A DNA stretch of 15,985 bases from Methylophilaceae bacterium UBA7525 (lineage in GTDB: Bacteria; Pseudomonadota; Gammaproteobacteria; Burkholderiales; Methylophilaceae). The notes beneath the pieces are model-generated. The model was not told where the DNA came from, did not search any database, and saw nothing but the letters and a program-made list of their open reading frames with translations. The DNA is taken from positions 340-16,324 of the forward strand of contig DLMX01000008.1 of assembly GCA_002479405.1 (NCBI GenBank), written 5' to 3'. Position numbers and translations under genes: made by a program. Below, in pieces: positions 14,233 through 15,985 of this stretch (positions are counted from its first letter, which is position 1; each line of letters begins with the position of its first letter).

Positions 14233-15492
14233 TCAGGCAGTCTGATCAGGATTCACCGGCTCGACACTGACCAGCCTGTCAACTATCAGGCTGCCCACCA
14301 TATCACCCTCCACATTGACCGCAGTTCTGAAGGTATCCAGCGCCCGGTCTATCGGCAACAGTATGGCAATCGCCTCGGCCGGCAGGCCGACCGCCTGCAA
14401 TACCATGACCATGGTCACCATGCCGGCACTGGGAATGCCGGGGGCGCCCATGGCGGCAATCATGGCCGTCAGGAATACCACGATCTGCTGAATCAGATTG
14501 AGTTCAATGCCAACCAGGTTGGCGATGAACAACGCCGCCGCCGCCTCATAGAGCGCGGTGCCATCCATATTGATGGTGGCACCGAGCGGGGCAACGAATC
14601 CGGCAACATCACGCTTGACGCCCAGATTATGCTCTACGCATCGCAGGGTAACAGGCAAGGCGGCTGCGCTGGAACTGGTCGCCAGCGCCGTAATAAGAGC
14701 TTCGCGTGAGCCTCGGATAAAAGTCAGCGGCGTCATGCCGGTAAACAGATATAGCAATAAAGGCAGCACCAACAGGCCGTGTAACAACGTCGTCCCAAGC
14801 ACTATGCCGACAAATTTCCCCAGCGTCGCGAACATGGCCATATCCTGCGTTGCCGTCAGCTTGATCAACAGCGCCATGATACCGAGCGGGGCAATGACCA
14901 TGACCCAGCCGACGATACGCATGTTCAGTTCGAGGAACTCCTGTAGCAGCTGATGGATCTGCCGGTAACGCTCGCCACCGATTACCAGCGCAACACCGAC
15001 AATCAGGGCAAACACCACGACCGCCAGTACGTTGTTCTGTGCAAAAGCAGCAAAAGGGTTGACGAACAACCGGCCGAGAAACTGTGCAAAGAACTGCGGC
15101 AAGGTCATCTGCTCGGCATGAAATTGATCCATGGCGCCGGCAAACATGGCGATATGCATGCCTTCGCCCGGCTTGAAGATATTGCTGAACAGCATGGCAA
15201 TGAAGACGGCGACCATCATGGTCAACACAAAGTAAGCGAGCGACAGTTTCCAGACCCGGCCCATCTGCCCATGCCCCTGCAGATTGGCGATGCCGACTGC
15301 GATGGAAGTAAAGACCAGCGGTATCAGTATCATCTTCAACAGGTCGATAAAGACGCCACCGAGGATATTACTGGCATAGAGGCCGACCGCGACCGTTTTA
15401 CTATCAGAGCCCAGCGACTGAAAGAGCAGCCCTGTAACGAGGCCAATCACAGCAGCCAACAGAATCTGCAGATTCAGTCCTGGCAGTTTCAT
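14233..15492 (-). CDS. Dicarboxylate/amino acid:cation symporter (SDF/DAACS family), probably glutamate/aspartate type
   Basis: This 419-residue inner-membrane transporter takes up an acidic solute with Na+ or H+. The eight-helix plus two-hairpin fold is recognisable. The hairpin 1 serine motif TSSSAAALP is at about 272-280. NMDGT (308-312) in helix 7 is the cation-site motif. Hairpin 2 contains AAMGAPGIPSAGMV (346-359). Helix 8 reads IDRALDTFRTAVNVEGD (381-397). Aligned to GltPh, D386, R389, T390, N393 and D397 correspond to D394, R397, T398, N401 and D405. D386 (amino group) with R389 (side-chain carboxylate) points to aspartate/glutamate rather than a C4-dicarboxylate such as DctA carries. 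The ATG at 15492 overlaps the stop of the RNA methyltransferase gene by 4 bp (ATGA), so it is probably translated by coupling; no independent promoter was seen. Confidence 0.92.
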   Translation of the reverse strand: MKLPGLNLQILLAAVIGLVTGLLFQSLGSDSKTVAVGLYASNILGGVFIDLLKMILIPLVFTSIAVGIANLQGHGQMGRVWKLSLAYFVLTMMVAVFIAMLFSNIFKPGEGMHIAMFAGAMDQFHAEQMTLPQFFAQFLGRLFVNPFAAFAQNNVLAVVVFALIVGVALVIGGERYRQIHQLLQEFLELNMRIVGWVMVIAPLGIMALLIKLTATQDMAMFATLGKFVGIVLGTTLLHGLLVLPLLLYLFTGMTPLTFIRGSREALITALATSSSAAALPVTLRCVEHNLGVKRDVAGFVAPLGATINMDGTALYEAAAALFIANLVGIELNLIQQIVVFLTAMIAAMGAPGIPSAGMVTMVMVLQAVGLPAEAIAILLPIDRALDTFRTAVNVEGDMVGSLIVDRLVSVEPVNPDQTA

Positions 15493-15985
15493 GCCGGTTT
15501 TGCTGCCTTCTTCACGGTTTTCTCGGCCGGTTTCTTTACCGCTGGCTTCTTCACAGCCGGTTTTTTCGTCGGCGTTTTGACCGTCTTTTTCGCCTTGGCT
15601 GGTGCCTCTACCTCCAACTTCTCGTCAACAGGCTCAGCATTCTGCTCCGCCTTACTCTGCTCCGCTTTAACTGAAACTGGCTTTTTCTCGAACACGGCCG
15701 CAAAGAAACCATCGGTCTGATGCAGATGCGGGAACAGCCTGAAATAGTCGCCGGTATCCAGCTCGATATGCTGCTGGGCAAGGATATCTTTGGCAGGCAA
15801 CAAGCTGAATTCCGGATGCGCGGCAAGAAACGCTGCGGCTATCTGTTCGTTCTCGTCCGCCAGCAGACTGCAGGTGGCATAGACCAGGCGCCCGCCATCC
15901 TTCACCAGGCGTGCTGCGCGTTCCAGGATGGAGGCCTGCTTCACGGTCAACTCACTGATATCCCGCTCAGTCTGGCGCCATTTCA
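15489..15985 (-). CDS. RsmB/NOP-family SAM-dependent RNA m5C methyltransferase, C-terminal part with a Lys/Ala/Pro-rich tail
   Basis: The right edge cuts this gene; 165 C-terminal residues are visible. They begin KWRQTERDISELTVKQASIL, which matches the region before the catalytic cysteine in NOL1/NOP2/Sun enzymes that make 5-methylcytosine in RNA. GGRLVYATCSLLADENEQ carries the YATCS cysteine (codon 15872-15870), one of the two active cysteines. The catalytic domain ends with YFRLFPHLHQTDGFFAAVFE. This form, lacking the E. coli RsmB ending, may be the second RsmB-like paralogue of betaproteobacteria, so no symbol is given. The last 65 residues (15686-15492) are a low-complexity tail: an acidic/Gln part, then repeats of KKPA (KKPAVKKPAVKKPAEK). 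That tail should be disordered and strongly basic at its end. Its stop overlaps the symporter start by 4 bp. Confidence 0.88.
   Translation of the reverse strand, partial: KWRQTERDISELTVKQASILERAARLVKDGGRLVYATCSLLADENEQIAAAFLAAHPEFSLLPAKDILAQQHIELDTGDYFRLFPHLHQTDGFFAAVFEKKPVSVKAEQSKAEQNAEPVDEKLEVEAPAKAKKTVKTPTKKPAVKKPAVKKPAEKTVKKAAKPA

Noticed and set aside
15500..15600. Possible frameshifted or artefactual 3' end of the methyltransferase gene
   Set aside because: The KKPA tail is in frame, has consistent codon use and ends in a stop that overlaps the next start, so it appears genuine.
14953..15720. Plus-strand open frame of 255 codons opposite the symporter and methyltransferase genes
   Set aside because: Reverse reading of two recognised genes; its Phe/Ala/Gly-rich end is just the complement of the KKPA repeats.

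Overview
The window looks like a chromosomal segment of a betaproteobacterium, probably of the Nitrosomonadales or a near relative. This rests on gene content and order rather than any marker gene: pepA divergent from lptF-lptG, an ECF-like sigma factor followed by DUF3619, DUF3106 and RDD genes, and a PP0621-like gene ahead of pilS-pilR-ampD. Coding density is high, several neighbours overlap by 4 to 28 bp, and no rRNA, tRNA, CRISPR array or phage gene was seen.

Layout, left to right. (1) 1-988, minus: leucyl aminopeptidase pepA, cut by the left edge. (2) 1076-3235, plus: lptF and lptG, the membrane subunits of the LPS exporter. (3) 5148-3232, minus: a four-gene unit of ECF-like sigma factor, DUF3619 single-pass membrane protein, DUF3106 exported repeat protein and RDD membrane protein. 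Its last stop codon overlaps the lptG stop. (4) 5347-9049, plus: a small membrane-anchored Cys/His protein, the PilS sensor kinase, the PilR response regulator and the AmpD amidase, all overlapping. (5) 9063-9331: a non-coding, TA-flanked element with perfect 23-bp terminal inverted repeats and two large internal hairpins, resembling a MITE. (6) 9400-13565, plus: an RND efflux adaptor lipoprotein and its HAE1-type pump, with no outer-membrane channel gene beside them. (7) 13617-14204, plus: a conserved-looking membrane protein of unknown function with a Cys/His cluster. (8) 15985-14233, minus: the C-terminal part of an RsmB/NOP-family RNA methyltransferase with a Lys/Ala/Pro-rich tail, overlapping a glutamate/aspartate-type cation symporter.

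Much of the segment concerns the cell envelope: LPS export, type IV pilus regulation, peptidoglycan recycling, drug efflux and solute uptake. The observations most worth a second look are four. PilR has otherwise intact ATPase motifs but a badly altered GAFTGA loop (GATAGL). The sigma/DUF3619/DUF3106/RDD unit has the layout of an uncharacterised sigma/anti-sigma envelope-sensing system. The DUF3106 protein is built from six exact-length 18-residue repeats. The two-hairpin MITE-like element sits just upstream of the efflux operon. No large novel defence or mobile system is evident.
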